The translations under genes and the position numbers were made by a program. 64,000 nucleotides of DNA from Methylophaga sp. (lineage in GTDB: Bacteria > Pseudomonadota > Gammaproteobacteria > Nitrosococcales > Methylophagaceae): assembly GCF_009711715.1 (NCBI RefSeq), contig NZ_VENF01000001.1:62001-126000 (forward strand). The letters run 5' to 3'. Positions 34,055-43,412 of this stretch are shown piece after piece (positions within the stretch are counted from its first letter, which is position 1; every line of letters begins with the position of its first letter). The notes beneath the pieces were generated by a model that did no database searches, was not told the DNA's origin, and saw only the letters and a program-made list of their open reading frames with translations.

Positions 34055-36298
34055 ATGCGCAAATTGAAGCTTCTATCTACCTTATTAATGTCCTGCCTGG
34101 CCGGGACGGCTGCGGCCCAACAGGAACGAGGACTGAGTTGCCATTTCGGTTACGAGGATCTGTTTCTGCCGGCAACAACAGTGGATCCGGAGCAGAGCCC
34201 GGTTGATGTCAAAGCCAATGATGTGCAGTTGCTGCAAAGCGGTACCTCGGTGTTTTCCGGTAATGTCGATATCAGCCGGGCAGGACAGCAACTGAGTGCC
34301 GAGCGGGCGACATATAACCGTAGCAGTGGCGATGTGACTGCCAGCGGTGATGTCAGGCTGCGTGACAGCGAGATTATCATCGACTCGCAACAGGCGGAAT
34401 GGTCGATGGACAAGGACGAGGGCAGAATGCTTGATGCCCAGTACCGGATTCGCCAGATGCATGCACGTGGTCAGGCCAGTCATCTGTTGCGTAAAGGCAA
34501 GGCAACAACCGATCTGAAGAATGCCAGCTATACCACCTGTCCAGAAGGGGACAATGCCTGGCGGCTGGATGCGGACGAAGTGCATCTGGATCACGTGTCG
34601 GGGGTTGGTGAGGCAGAAAATGTGGTCGTGCGTGTCGGCGGTCTGCCGGTGTTTTATACCCCTTATATTAATTTCCCGCTCAATGATGAGCGTAAATCGG
34701 GCTTCCTCCCACCCTCAGTGGGTAACAGTGATGAAACCGGTTTTGATGTGATGACGCCCTATTACTGGAATATTGCACCTAATATGGACGCCACGCTGAC
34801 ACCACGCTATATGAGTGATCGCGGTCTGATGCTGGGTGGTCAGTTCCGTTATTTATCTGAGTGGGGTGAGGGCGAAGTAGAGGCTAATTATCTGGCTTCA
34901 GATAATCTCAGAAAAGATGGTGAGGATATTAATCCTTATTATCAGGAAGACCGTGAACTGTTTACCTGGCAACATCGTTCCTATCTGCCCAATCGCTGGC
35001 GAGCTATTGTTGATTACAACTATGTGTCAGATGAAAACTATTTTGAGGATTTTGGCTCCAGTTTGAGCTTATCCAGCCGCACCCACCTCAATCGTCTGGT
35101 TGAAACCGGCTATGTGGGCGATGTCTGGAATTTTACAGCCCGCATGCAGGGATATCAGACCCTGGCCGATGTGCCGGAGCAATATAAAAGGCTGCCACAA
35201 TTACTGCTCAATGGTTATCTGCCGGATCAGGCGCTGGGGCTGACTTATGAGTTTGAAGGCGAATATGTTGAGTTTGACCATAATGACCGGGTTGAAGGTC
35301 AGCGTATTAATTTTGAGCCTGCTGTCAGTATGCCGATGGGTACTTCGGCGTTTTTTGCAACGCCCAGACTGGCCTTTAACCACACCCGTTACAATTTGAA
35401 AAGCGATGATCTGAATCAATTTGATGACGATGCTTCGCGTTCCCTGCCAATTGCCAGTTTCGATACCGGCCTGTTTTTCGAGCGTGAACTTAATATTGGT
35501 AAGGGTAACTTTCTGCAAACACTGGAGCCACGGGCTTTCTATTTATATATTCCCGAGCGCGATCAGTCGGATATTCCGGATTTTGATACCAGTTTATCCA
35601 CCTTTAATATGATCCGGCTTTTTTCCTATGATCGCTTTATCGGCGGTGATCGTATCGGTGATGCCAATCAGCTCTCGCTTGCGGTGACTTCCCGTATCAT
35701 CAATCAGGAAACCGGTGATGAAAACCTGCGACTGACGCTGGGTCAGATCCGTTATTTTGATGATCGTGAGGTGACGCTGCCCAATGGCACCGAAGACAGT
35801 GAACCCGACTCCGATATGATCGCAGAAGCCGTGGCCTTCATTAATGATGAATGGTCAGTCAGTGGTGAAATCCAGTGGGATCCGGGTGAAACACAATCTA
35901 ATATGTCTTCGGTTGGCCTGCGCTACCGTGGTGATGAGGGCGGTATTTTTAACATTTCCCACCGCTATCGTCGCGACAATGCTGACATTACCCGCATAGA
36001 AGGTCTTGAGCAGGTGGATATTTCTGCCCAGGTGCCGGTGGCGGAGCGCTGGCAATTGTTCGGTCGCTGGTATCGTTCCATTGATCAGGGCCGAACGCTG
36101 GAAGCCCTGGCCGGTGTCCAGTACGACAGCTGTTGCTGGGCCACAAGGCTGGCAATTCGCAACTACGTCAATGATGCCTTTGATGATGATCGTAACCTGG
36201 CCATTTATTTTCAGGTTGAGCTTAAAGGTCTGGGTGCATTTGGTAAGAAGTCTGACAGCCTGCTGGAAACCAGCATTCGCGGTTATCAGCCAGACTGA
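34055..36298 (+). CDS. lptD: LptD, outer-membrane LPS assembly barrel
   Basis: LptD inserts LPS into the outer leaflet with LptE. The start at 34055 gives MRKLKLLSTLLMSCLAGTAAA as signal peptide, and TGAGGA lies 5 bases before it; the frame opens at 34043. The 747-residue product has an N-terminal OstA jellyroll (about 50-170) and a large beta-barrel. Four cysteines sit where LptD's disulfide ligands are expected: LSCHFG, TTCPEGDNAW and the adjacent pair in DSCCWATRL. It opens the conserved lptD-surA-pdxA-rsmA cluster. Confidence 0.96.
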   Translation: MRKLKLLSTLLMSCLAGTAAAQQERGLSCHFGYEDLFLPATTVDPEQSPVDVKANDVQLLQSGTSVFSGNVDISRAGQQLSAERATYNRSSGDVTASGDVRLRDSEIIIDSQQAEWSMDKDEGRMLDAQYRIRQMHARGQASHLLRKGKATTDLKNASYTTCPEGDNAWRLDADEVHLDHVSGVGEAENVVVRVGGLPVFYTPYINFPLNDERKSGFLPPSVGNSDETGFDVMTPYYWNIAPNMDATLTPRYMSDRGLMLGGQFRYLSEWGEGEVEANYLASDNLRKDGEDINPYYQEDRELFTWQHRSYLPNRWRAIVDYNYVSDENYFEDFGSSLSLSSRTHLNRLVETGYVGDVWNFTARMQGYQTLADVPEQYKRLPQLLLNGYLPDQALGLTYEFEGEYVEFDHNDRVEGQRINFEPAVSMPMGTSAFFATPRLAFNHTRYNLKSDDLNQFDDDASRSLPIASFDTGLFFERELNIGKGNFLQTLEPRAFYLYIPERDQSDIPDFDTSLSTFNMIRLFSYDRFIGGDRIGDANQLSLAVTSRIINQETGDENLRLTLGQIRYFDDREVTLPNGTEDSEPDSDMIAEAVAFINDEWSVSGEIQWDPGETQSNMSSVGLRYRGDEGGIFNISHRYRRDNADITRIEGLEQVDISAQVPVAERWQLFGRWYRSIDQGRTLEALAGVQYDSCCWATRLAIRNYVNDAFDDDRNLAIYFQVELKGLGAFGKKSDSLLETSIRGYQPD

Positions 36299-36393
36299 AC
36301 TCATTAGCGGAACGCGCTGTCTTTGGAGCCAGGACACACAGACTGTCCATATCCTTATATAATGCCCGCGAGAATTTTGGAGTAATTGTTTTG

Positions 36394-37659
36394 ATGAAGT
36401 TTCTGATTGCCGCATTGTTGCTGGCTACCAATGTCTGGGCTGCCCCGCTGGATCGTATTATCGCTGTCGTCAATGACGAAGTGATTCTAGAAAGTGAGTT
36501 GATGGACATGGAGCAAACCGTGCGTCAGCAGCTACGCGAGCGCCAGGCGGCGATTCCGCCGACCGATATTTTACGCAAACAGGTGCTGGAGCGTCTGATC
36601 ATGCAGCGGCTGCAGTTACAGCGCGCAGAGCAGGTTGGTGTCAGAGTTGGTGATGATGCCCTGAATGCCGCGCTACGCCAGATTGCCGATAACAATAATA
36701 TGAACCTGCGCCAGTTCCGGGATGTGCTGGAAGAAGATGGCTATGATTTCAGTCAATTCCGTGAAACCATCCGCGAAGAGATGATCATCAGCCGTCTTCG
36801 TAAGGGGCAGGTCGAGGATCGGGTAGTTGTCTCAGATCGGGAAGTCGATAATTTCCTGGCCACGCAGAGCGTTCAGGCCGGTAACAGCGAAGTGGAATAT
36901 CAACTGCAGCATATTCTTATCAGTATGCCGGAAGCTGCTTCACCGGAAGAGGTGCAACAGGCGCAGGAGCAACTGGAAAAAATCCAGGGCCTGCTGGCTG
37001 AAGGTGGCGATTTTGGTCAGGTTGCCGCAGGCTACTCCGATGGTCAGAATGCGCTGGAAGGCGGTGAACTGGGTTGGCGTAAACAGGGTGAGTTACCGTC
37101 GCTGTTTGCCGATGTGGTGCCTGAACTTTCTGTTGGTGAGGTCAGTGAACCGCTTCGCAGCGGCAGTGGCTTTCACCTGGTCAGACTGAAAGATAAAAAA
37201 AGTGCTGAAACGCATCTGGTTAAGCAGACGCTGGCCAGCCATATCCTGATAAAAACCAATGAGCTGGTAACAGATGAAGAAGCGGAAAAACGACTGAATC
37301 AATTACGTCAGCGTATCGTTAACGGTGAAGATTTTGCCGAACTGGCCCGCGCCCATTCGGAAGACACTGGTTCGGCAATTGAAGGCGGTAGCCTTGGCTG
37401 GGTCAGTCCCGGTGTGATGGTGCCGGAATTCCAGGAAAAAATGGATGCACTCGCGATTGGTGAAATGAGTGAGGTCTTCCAGAGTCGTTTTGGGTGGCAT
37501 CTGATTAAAGTCGAAGATCGTCGCGAAGAAAACATGGCGGAAGAATTTAAACGTAACAAAGCCCGTGAACAGATTCGCCAGCGCAAAATCGATGAAGAAA
37601 TGGAAAGCTGGCTGCGTGCGATGCGTGATGAAGCCTATGTGGAGTACCGCGACCTTTGA
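36394..37659 (+). CDS. surA: SurA, periplasmic chaperone and PPIase
   Basis: SurA escorts outer-membrane proteins, LptD among them, to the Bam complex. The product of 421 residues has a signal peptide (MKFLIAALLLATNVWA), the N-terminal chaperone domain (DRIIAVVNDEVILESEL) and two parvulin domains (about 172-275 and 280-385), each with the GGELGW/GGSLGW and FHL/WHL signatures. GGAG (36379-36382) is 11 bases before this ATG; a TTG three bases earlier is a possible alternative start. The stop overlaps pdxA. Confidence 0.95.
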   Translation: MKFLIAALLLATNVWAAPLDRIIAVVNDEVILESELMDMEQTVRQQLRERQAAIPPTDILRKQVLERLIMQRLQLQRAEQVGVRVGDDALNAALRQIADNNNMNLRQFRDVLEEDGYDFSQFRETIREEMIISRLRKGQVEDRVVVSDREVDNFLATQSVQAGNSEVEYQLQHILISMPEAASPEEVQQAQEQLEKIQGLLAEGGDFGQVAAGYSDGQNALEGGELGWRKQGELPSLFADVVPELSVGEVSEPLRSGSGFHLVRLKDKKSAETHLVKQTLASHILIKTNELVTDEEAEKRLNQLRQRIVNGEDFAELARAHSEDTGSAIEGGSLGWVSPGVMVPEFQEKMDALAIGEMSEVFQSRFGWHLIKVEDRREENMAEEFKRNKAREQIRQRKIDEEMESWLRAMRDEAYVEYRDL

Positions 37660-38654
37660 CTGTGATCAGGCGAATTGCACTGACAACAGGTGAACCAGCC
37701 GGTATTGGTCCCGATCTCTGTATCCAACTGGCACAGACGCCGCAGAAGGCGCAATTGATTGCGCTTGTCGATCCCATGCTGATGCAGCAACGCGCAGATC
37801 AGCTCAACTTGCCGTTGACACTGATTGAGGCTGATCTGACACAGCCCGCGGCTGTGGCTGACCCCGGCAGTCTCTATTATCTGCCGATACCTTTAAAGCA
37901 TGAGGTCACTCCCGGAGAGTTGAACCCGGCTAACAGCGCCTATGTGCTTGCTATGTTGCAACTGGCCCTGGATAACAGTCTCAGCGGTGAATTCGATGCC
38001 ATTGTGACCGCGCCGGTGCATAAAGGTGTGATTAACGATGCCGGATACAGTTTCAGCGGCCATACCGAATTTTTTGCTGACGGGGCCGGTGTAGCCAAAG
38101 TAGTGATGATGCTGGCGACCGAATCGCTGCGGGTAGCACTGGCGACCACGCACTTACCACTGAAAGCGGTCAGTGACGCCATTACCCGTGACAGCCTGCA
38201 GCAGATTATCCACATCATTGATAAATCCCTGCAGCGCCAGTTTGGTCTTGAAAAGCCGAGAATTGCCGTGTGCGGGCTCAATCCTCATGCCGGTGAAGCG
38301 GGCCATCTCGGTCGCGAGGAAATTGAAACCATTCAGCCGGTGATTGATGCCTGTCACGCTGAGGGGATTGCTGTCAGCGGTGCCTGGCCAGCGGATACTA
38401 TTTTTAACCAGGACAAACTGAAAGATTACGATGTGGTGCTGGCCATGTTCCATGACCAGGGTTTGCCTGTGCTCAAACATCATGGCTTTGGCCGTGCCGT
38501 CAATGTGACGCTGGGACTGCCGTTTATACGTACTTCAGTCGACCACGGTACTGCACTTGATATGGCGGGATCAGGGAAAGCCTCTGCATCCAGCCTGCAG
38601 GCCGCGGTGGATATGGCCCTGTCCATGGCTGACAGCCAGCAAAACGGCAAATAA
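37656..38654 (+). CDS. pdxA: 4-hydroxythreonine-4-phosphate dehydrogenase
   Basis: PdxA makes a precursor of pyridoxal phosphate in the DXP-dependent route. The 332-residue product shows TTGEPAGIGPDL at its N-terminus, TAPVHKGVIN, the metal-histidine regions SGHTEFFA and NPHAGEAGHLGREE, AMFHDQGLPVLKH, and TSVDHGTALD. The reading frame begins with TTG at 37656, overlapping the surA stop; a GTG at 37662 is an alternative. Neither has a clear ribosome site, which suggests coupling to surA. Confidence 0.94.
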   Translation: MTVIRRIALTTGEPAGIGPDLCIQLAQTPQKAQLIALVDPMLMQQRADQLNLPLTLIEADLTQPAAVADPGSLYYLPIPLKHEVTPGELNPANSAYVLAMLQLALDNSLSGEFDAIVTAPVHKGVINDAGYSFSGHTEFFADGAGVAKVVMMLATESLRVALATTHLPLKAVSDAITRDSLQQIIHIIDKSLQRQFGLEKPRIAVCGLNPHAGEAGHLGREEIETIQPVIDACHAEGIAVSGAWPADTIFNQDKLKDYDVVLAMFHDQGLPVLKHHGFGRAVNVTLGLPFIRTSVDHGTALDMAGSGKASASSLQAAVDMALSMADSQQNGK

Positions 38655-38655
38655 T

Positions 38656-39459
38656 ATGACACAATCCCACTATCCGCGCGCCCGCAAGCGCTTTGGTCAG
38701 AACTTTCTTCATGATGAAGCCATCATTGAAGGCATTCTCGAGGTCATCAGTCCTGATAAAGGACAGCATCTGGTGGAGATTGGTCCTGGCCGCGGTGCAC
38801 TGACAATGCCCTTGCTGAGCCGCTGTGACCAGCTTGATGTGATTGAGCTGGATCGCGACCTGGTTCCGCTGTTAGCGAGCAAACTGGGCCATCACAAGCA
38901 TTTGACCATTCACGAAGCGGATGCGCTGAAATTCGACTACCGGCAATTACAGCAGCACGGTGAAAAGCTGAGGGTATTGGGTAACCTGCCTTACAACATT
39001 ACGACGCCATTATTGTTTCATCTGGTCGAGCAGAAAGCCTGTATTGAAGACATGTGTTTCATGCTGCAGCGTGAGGTTGTCGAGCGCATCTGCGCGGAGC
39101 CTAGCACCAAGCAGTATGGTCGTTTGAGCATTATGCTCCAGCATCAGTGCTATGTAGAACAGATGTTTGTCGTGCCACCTGAAGCCTTTGATCCCCCACC
39201 CAAAGTGGAATCTGCGATTATTTATCTGCAACCTTTGTCACAAAACAAAGGGGGAGAGGTCGATCTGGCCAGACTCAATCAAATCGTCACAGCGGCGTTT
39301 AGTCAGCGTCGTAAAACGATCGCTAACACCTTGAAAAAACAGGTGTCTTTGGAAACGCTAGAACAGGTGGGTATTGAGCCGGGGCAGCGACCTGAAACGG
39401 TCACGGTGGAACAATATGTCGAATTGACTCGCTGCCTGCAGCTGCGAGAGGCAACCTGA
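38656..39459 (+). CDS. rsmA: 16S rRNA dimethyladenosine transferase
   Basis: RsmA (KsgA) dimethylates two adjacent adenines near the 3' end of 16S rRNA. The start is at 38656, one base after the pdxA stop; the frame is open upstream but runs through pdxA. The 267-residue protein begins MTQSHYPRARKRFGQNFLHD and has the SAM motif EIGPGRGALT, acidic ELD, DALKFD, the catalytic NLPYNI and the FDPPPKVESA loop. Last gene of the lptD cluster. Confidence 0.96.
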   Translation: MTQSHYPRARKRFGQNFLHDEAIIEGILEVISPDKGQHLVEIGPGRGALTMPLLSRCDQLDVIELDRDLVPLLASKLGHHKHLTIHEADALKFDYRQLQQHGEKLRVLGNLPYNITTPLLFHLVEQKACIEDMCFMLQREVVERICAEPSTKQYGRLSIMLQHQCYVEQMFVVPPEAFDPPPKVESAIIYLQPLSQNKGGEVDLARLNQIVTAAFSQRRKTIANTLKKQVSLETLEQVGIEPGQRPETVTVEQYVELTRCLQLREAT

Positions 39460-39552
39460 CAATATTCACGCCTTGCGTCAGATTGTCAACCGTCAGCCAT
39501 CAATCCCTGCTCAGCCCCGATAAAATCTTGCTCGAAACAGTGTTTAGTCGTC

Positions 39553-39582
39553 TTGACACGTCAATTTTGCTGTAGTTAGATA
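39553..39582 (+). promoter_or_regulatory. Strong promoter of the HU gene
   Basis: TTGACA (39553-39558) with TTAGAT/TAGATA (39576-39582) at a 17-18-base spacing, about 90 bases before the start codon. It may also drive the two tRNA genes behind HU. Confidence 0.6.
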
Positions 39583-39669
39583 CTCACAGTCCGGTATCGC
39601 TGAGCCAGGTAGCAGTGAATCCGGCATTTGAACGACATAACGATTAATAACGATATGAGGAATTAAGCT

Positions 39670-39942
39670 GTGAATAAATCTGAACTCATCGATGCAGTTG
39701 CTGCAGCTGCAGACATCTCTAAAGCAAAAGCCGCTCAAGCTGTTGATGGCATGACATCAGCTGTGACCAAAGCACTGAGCAAAGGCGACCAAGTCACACT
39801 GGTCGGTTTTGGTACTTTCTCAGTTCGCGAGCGCGCCGCACGTACTGGCCGTAACCCACGTACAGGCGAAGAAATCAAAATCGCCGCGGCTAAAATTCCT
39901 GCTTTCAAAGCTGGTAAAGCACTCAAGGATGCTGTAAACTAG
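39670..39942 (+). CDS. hupB: DNA-binding protein HU (HupB type)
   Basis: A 90-residue histone-like protein with a GTG start preceded by GAGGAA. It has [27 protein letters not shown], the beta-saddle [28 protein letters not shown] with the DNA-intercalating NPRTG turn (conserved proline), and the C-terminal VPAFKAGK-like [17 protein letters not shown] bends and compacts DNA. Gammaproteobacterial hupB often precedes ppiD, as it does here with two tRNAs between. Confidence 0.96.
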   Translation: MNKSELIDAVAAAADISKAKAAQAVDGMTSAVTKALSKGDQVTLVGFGTFSVRERAARTGRNPRTGEEIKIAAAKIPAFKAGKALKDAVN

Positions 39943-39954
39943 TCGTTTTTCTTG

Positions 39955-40030
39955 GGGTGCTTAGCTCAGCTGGGAGAGCATCGCCCTTACAAGGCGAGGG
40001 TCGGGGGTTCGATCCCCTCAGCACCCACCA
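39955..40030 (+). tRNA. tRNA-Val (UAC)
   Basis: Acceptor GGGTGCT/AGCACCC, anticodon stem TCGCC/GGCGA with loop CTTACAA (anticodon TAC), T-loop GTTCGATC and encoded CCA. It begins only 12 bases after the hupB stop with no terminator between. Confidence 0.97.
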
Positions 40031-40039
40031 GGAATTCTT

Positions 40040-40116
40040 GGAGCGGTAGTTCAGCTGGTTAGAATACCGGCCTGTCACGCCGGGGGTCGCGGGTTCGAGT
40101 CCCGTCCGCTCCGCCA
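40040..40116 (+). tRNA. tRNA-Asp (GUC)
   Basis: Acceptor GGAGCGG/CCGCTCC, anticodon stem CCGGC/GCCGG with loop CTGTCAC (anticodon GTC), T-loop GTTCGAGT and encoded CCA. It lies 9 bases behind tRNA-Val. Confidence 0.97.
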
Positions 40117-40121
40117 AGACG

Positions 40122-40153
40122 AAAAAGGGCGCATTTATTGCGCCTTTTTTTTT
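40122..40153 (+). terminator. Terminator of the hupB-tRNA unit
   Basis: Stem GGCGCA (40128-40133) with TGCGCC (40139-40144), A's upstream, nine T's downstream. Confidence 0.92.
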
Positions 40154-40208
40154 GCCTGATGGTTTAGACTATCTGTTTTAATAATCAAAGAAATGAAGGT
40201 TTTCTTCC

Positions 40209-42092
40209 ATGTTGCATTTCATACGTGATCGCGCCCAGGGATGGATTGCCTGGTTTATTGTCGGTCTGATTAGTATTCCGTTTGCGCTGTGGGGGGTGAA
40301 CTCCTACATGACAGGTGCTTCTGATGTGGTCGTGGCTGAAGTCAATGGCCATGAAATCAGTCAGACGCAACTGCAGCAATCATTACAGCAATACCGTGAT
40401 CAGATGCGTAATGTACTGGGTGAACAGTTCGATCCGGCTATGTTTGAAGGTGCCGCCGTTAAACGTAATATTCTGGACGGCCTGATAGAACAGCAGTTAT
40501 TACGAGAAGCCAATCAAAAGCTGGGTCAGACAGTCAATGACGCCTCGGTTTCTGAAATGATTCGTTCCACGCCGGCGTTTCAGCGTGACGGTCAGTTTGA
40601 TCCTGACTATTATGCGATGGTGCTGGCGAGGGTGGGTTACAGTCCCACAAGCTACGAAGCTCAGTTGCGCAGTGATCTGCTTGCACAGGAACTGACGCAG
40701 AATATTCAGCGTTCCGCTATCGTCACTGAGGCACAACTGAATCGGGTGCTGGCACTGGAAAAACAGCAGCGTGAAATCGCCTACGGTGTGGTTCCGCTTC
40801 AGGAATATGTAGACAAAGTCAGTATCGATGACCAAGCGGTCCGCGATTATTATGAAAATAATAAAAACGCTTATACCGCACCGGAACAGGTTAAGCTCAA
40901 CTATGTTGAGCTCGATATAGACAGTATCGCCGAAACAATCACGGTCGATGAGGAAGCGCTGAAACAGTTTTATGCTGATAACCAGTCACAATTCGTCGGT
41001 CCTGAACAACGCCGGGTCAGCCATATTCTGATCGAAGGGGATGACGAGGAAGCACTGGCGAAAATCGAGACGATTGCTGAACGTATTGAACAGGGCGAAG
41101 ATTTCGCGGACGTTGCCAAAGTGGAATCCCAGGATACCGGCTCGGCAGCTCAGGGCGGTGACCTGGGTTTCTTTGGTCGTGACGTGATGGACCCGGCTTT
41201 TGAGGAAGCCGCTTTTGCGCTGGAAAACGTCGGTGACATCAGTGAACCGGTACAAACCGAGTTCGGTTATCACCTGATTAAACTGACCGGTGTAGAGTCA
41301 CCTGAAGTACAGGATTTTGCTGATGTGCGTGATGAAGTCGAACAACGTTACCGCCGTCAGCAGGCTGAAGCACAGTTTTATGACAAAGCTGAGCAACTGG
41401 CTAACCTGAGCTTTGAAAACCCGGATAGTCTTGATGTGGCAGCCGAAGAGCTGGGGCTGGATATTCAAACCACGGAACTGTTTACCCGTGGCGGTACCGA
41501 GTCCGGTATCACCAGTGAGACCAAAGTGGTTGAAGCCGCTTTCAGCGAAGATGTGCTGCAAAATGAACTGAACAGCTCCGTGATTGAGCTATCAGACACT
41601 CATCTGGTGGTGATTCACAAGAATAAGCATATTCCTGAAAGTGTGTTGCCATTCGAATCGGTTGAGCCGGCGATCAAGCAGCAATTACTGTTTGATAAAG
41701 CGAGTCAGTTTGCCCGTGAAAAAGGGGAAGCAATTGTGTCTGAGCTGAAATCGGGCGCCGAGGCGCAGGGTCTGTTGGAAAACTGGCAGCCTGCTGCTTT
41801 CTATGGCCGTGACAGTGAGGAAGTCAGCAATCAGATCCTGCAGCGGGCATTTGAAATGCAGAAACCGGATGCACAAGCGCAATATGCCGGCTTCACTGCA
41901 GATAATGGTAACTATGTCGTTATCAAGCTGACTGCTGTACAGAACGGCCAAGCTGCTGAGGTTGAGGCTGAAGAAAAGCAGTCGATTGAAGCGCAATTGC
42001 AACAGATGCTGGCTAATGCTGAGCTACAGGCTTTCATCGCCAGCTTACGTGCTGATGCCGATATCGATATTATCGATAAAAGCCTGCGATAA
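40209..42092 (+). CDS. ppiD: PpiD-like periplasmic folding factor (SurA_N/parvulin)
   Basis: The 627-residue protein is anchored by one N-terminal membrane helix (GWIAWFIVGLISIPFALWGV, residues about 11-30). A SurA_N-like chaperone region (about 36-200), a parvulin domain (about 270-365: RRVSHILIEG, GGDLGFFG, FGYHLIKLT) and a long C-terminal domain follow. PpiD works near the Sec translocon on newly exported proteins. It stands as a single gene between two terminators. Confidence 0.95.
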   Translation: MLHFIRDRAQGWIAWFIVGLISIPFALWGVNSYMTGASDVVVAEVNGHEISQTQLQQSLQQYRDQMRNVLGEQFDPAMFEGAAVKRNILDGLIEQQLLREANQKLGQTVNDASVSEMIRSTPAFQRDGQFDPDYYAMVLARVGYSPTSYEAQLRSDLLAQELTQNIQRSAIVTEAQLNRVLALEKQQREIAYGVVPLQEYVDKVSIDDQAVRDYYENNKNAYTAPEQVKLNYVELDIDSIAETITVDEEALKQFYADNQSQFVGPEQRRVSHILIEGDDEEALAKIETIAERIEQGEDFADVAKVESQDTGSAAQGGDLGFFGRDVMDPAFEEAAFALENVGDISEPVQTEFGYHLIKLTGVESPEVQDFADVRDEVEQRYRRQQAEAQFYDKAEQLANLSFENPDSLDVAAEELGLDIQTTELFTRGGTESGITSETKVVEAAFSEDVLQNELNSSVIELSDTHLVVIHKNKHIPESVLPFESVEPAIKQQLLFDKASQFAREKGEAIVSELKSGAEAQGLLENWQPAAFYGRDSEEVSNQILQRAFEMQKPDAQAQYAGFTADNGNYVVIKLTAVQNGQAAEVEAEEKQSIEAQLQQMLANAELQAFIASLRADADIDIIDKSLR

Positions 42093-42110
42093 GCCTGACT
42101 GAACTGACTA

Positions 42111-42136
42111 AAAAAGCGCCTTCGGGCGCTTTTTTT
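42111..42136. terminator. Bidirectional terminator between ppiD and the symporter gene
   Basis: AGCGCC (42115-42120), loop TTCG, GGCGCT (42125-42130), with A's on the left and T's on the right. The minus-strand symporter stop lies inside its T-run. Confidence 0.9.
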
Positions 42137-43337
42137 ATGTCAGTCTGTCAATCACTGCGGCGCCGACACTGTCACCCCAGACATTGACGGTGGTACGGAA
42201 ACGATCCAGAAACCAGTCCACCGCGAGTAACAGGGCGATGCCTTCCAGTGGCAGACCGACCGCAGTAAGCACAATCACCATAGTCACCAGACCCGCCTCC
42301 GGAATACCGGCTGCACCAATTGCCGCCAGTGTCGCAGTGATAAAAACAATGCCCTGCTGCATCAGGCTGAGCTCAATCCCATAAGCCTGCGCAATAAACA
42401 GCACTGCTGCTGCCTCGTAGAGGGCAGTACCATCCATATTAATTGTTGCCCCCAGCGGTAGTACGAACTTAACGGCCTTGGGGTTAACCTGGTTCTCACG
42501 GGCACATTCCATGGTCAGCGGGAGGGTGGCAGAAGAGCTCGCCGTGCCGAATGAGGTGACCAAAGCTCTGGCCATGCCCAGCAGGTAATCGATCCCACGA
42601 TTGGCAATAAAAAACAGAATCAGCAGCAAAACAATGGCATGTATAAGCAGCCCGGTCAGCACGGTCACGACATGCAGGCCCACAGCGGTGATTTCAGCCA
42701 TAAACTGTTCGCCGCCACCGGCACTGCCCAGCCGTGCGGCAATCAGAGCAAAGATGCCAATTGGGGCAAAATGCATGATCCAGATAACCAGTTTCATCAT
42801 GGCTTCATTGATGCCGTCAAACACGGCAAAGACCGGTTTGGATTTATCCCCTATGGTAGTCAGTGCCATGGCAAAAATAATGGCAAATACAATCAGCGGC
42901 AGTAATTCTGTCTGGCTTGCGGCCGTCACCAGGTTGGGGGAGATCAGGGACAAGACAATATCGCTGATGCCGGTATCCTGTTTAGACAGAATATGTTCAG
43001 GCACCTCAGTCTGGCTCAGCTGAATGCCGATGCCGGGCTGAATCCAGTTGACGACTAAGAGGCCGATGAAAACGGCAATGGCGGTGGTTGATAGATAATA
43101 GACCAGGGTATAACCGCCCATTTTTCCAAGTTGCCGGATATCACCGAGGCTGCCGATACCGCTGATGACAGAGGCAATCACCAGCGGAATAATGGTCATC
43201 TTCAACGCATTGAGAAACAGGCTGCCCAGCCAGCCTATCGACATGGCTGCTTCGCCGGCATACCAGCCGTAGAAAACGCCAGCAACGGCCCCGGCAATAA
43301 TAAAGGCCAACAGGGCCATGGCATGTGAGTGCGACAT
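42135..43337 (-). CDS. Sodium:dicarboxylate/amino acid symporter (SDF family)
   Basis: A DctA/GltP-type inner-membrane carrier for C4-dicarboxylates, glutamate or other amino acids. The start at 43337 (MSHSHAMALL) has GGGGAAA 4 bases before it; the open frame starts with TTG at 43361. The 400-residue product has eight main hydrophobic segments, the serine-rich hairpin FGTASSSATLPLTM and the NMDGTALYEA motif of the substrate and cation site. Substrate cannot be predicted safely. A terminator separates it from fabI upstream. Confidence 0.92.
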   Translation of the reverse strand: MSHSHAMALLAFIIAGAVAGVFYGWYAGEAAMSIGWLGSLFLNALKMTIIPLVIASVISGIGSLGDIRQLGKMGGYTLVYYLSTTAIAVFIGLLVVNWIQPGIGIQLSQTEVPEHILSKQDTGISDIVLSLISPNLVTAASQTELLPLIVFAIIFAMALTTIGDKSKPVFAVFDGINEAMMKLVIWIMHFAPIGIFALIAARLGSAGGGEQFMAEITAVGLHVVTVLTGLLIHAIVLLLILFFIANRGIDYLLGMARALVTSFGTASSSATLPLTMECARENQVNPKAVKFVLPLGATINMDGTALYEAAAVLFIAQAYGIELSLMQQGIVFITATLAAIGAAGIPEAGLVTMVIVLTAVGLPLEGIALLLAVDWFLDRFRTTVNVWGDSVGAAVIDRLT

Positions 43338-43354
43338 TGAATTTCCCCGCGCTG

Positions 43355-43385
43355 AAAACAAAACAGGGCATATAAAATGCCCTGT
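43355..43385 (-). terminator. Terminator of fabI
   Basis: On the minus strand ACAGGGCAT (43385-43377), loop TTTAT, ATGCCCTGT (43371-43363), then TTTGTTTT. It lies 27 bases behind the fabI stop. Confidence 0.85.
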
Positions 43386-43412
43386 CGTTGATATTAGCAG
43401 ATAAGCTGGCTG

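Noticed and set aside
38557..38655. N-terminal extension of rsmA inside pdxA
   Set aside because: The added residues are Trp/Pro-rich and read out of frame through pdxA; the ATG at 38656 gives the family-typical N-terminus.
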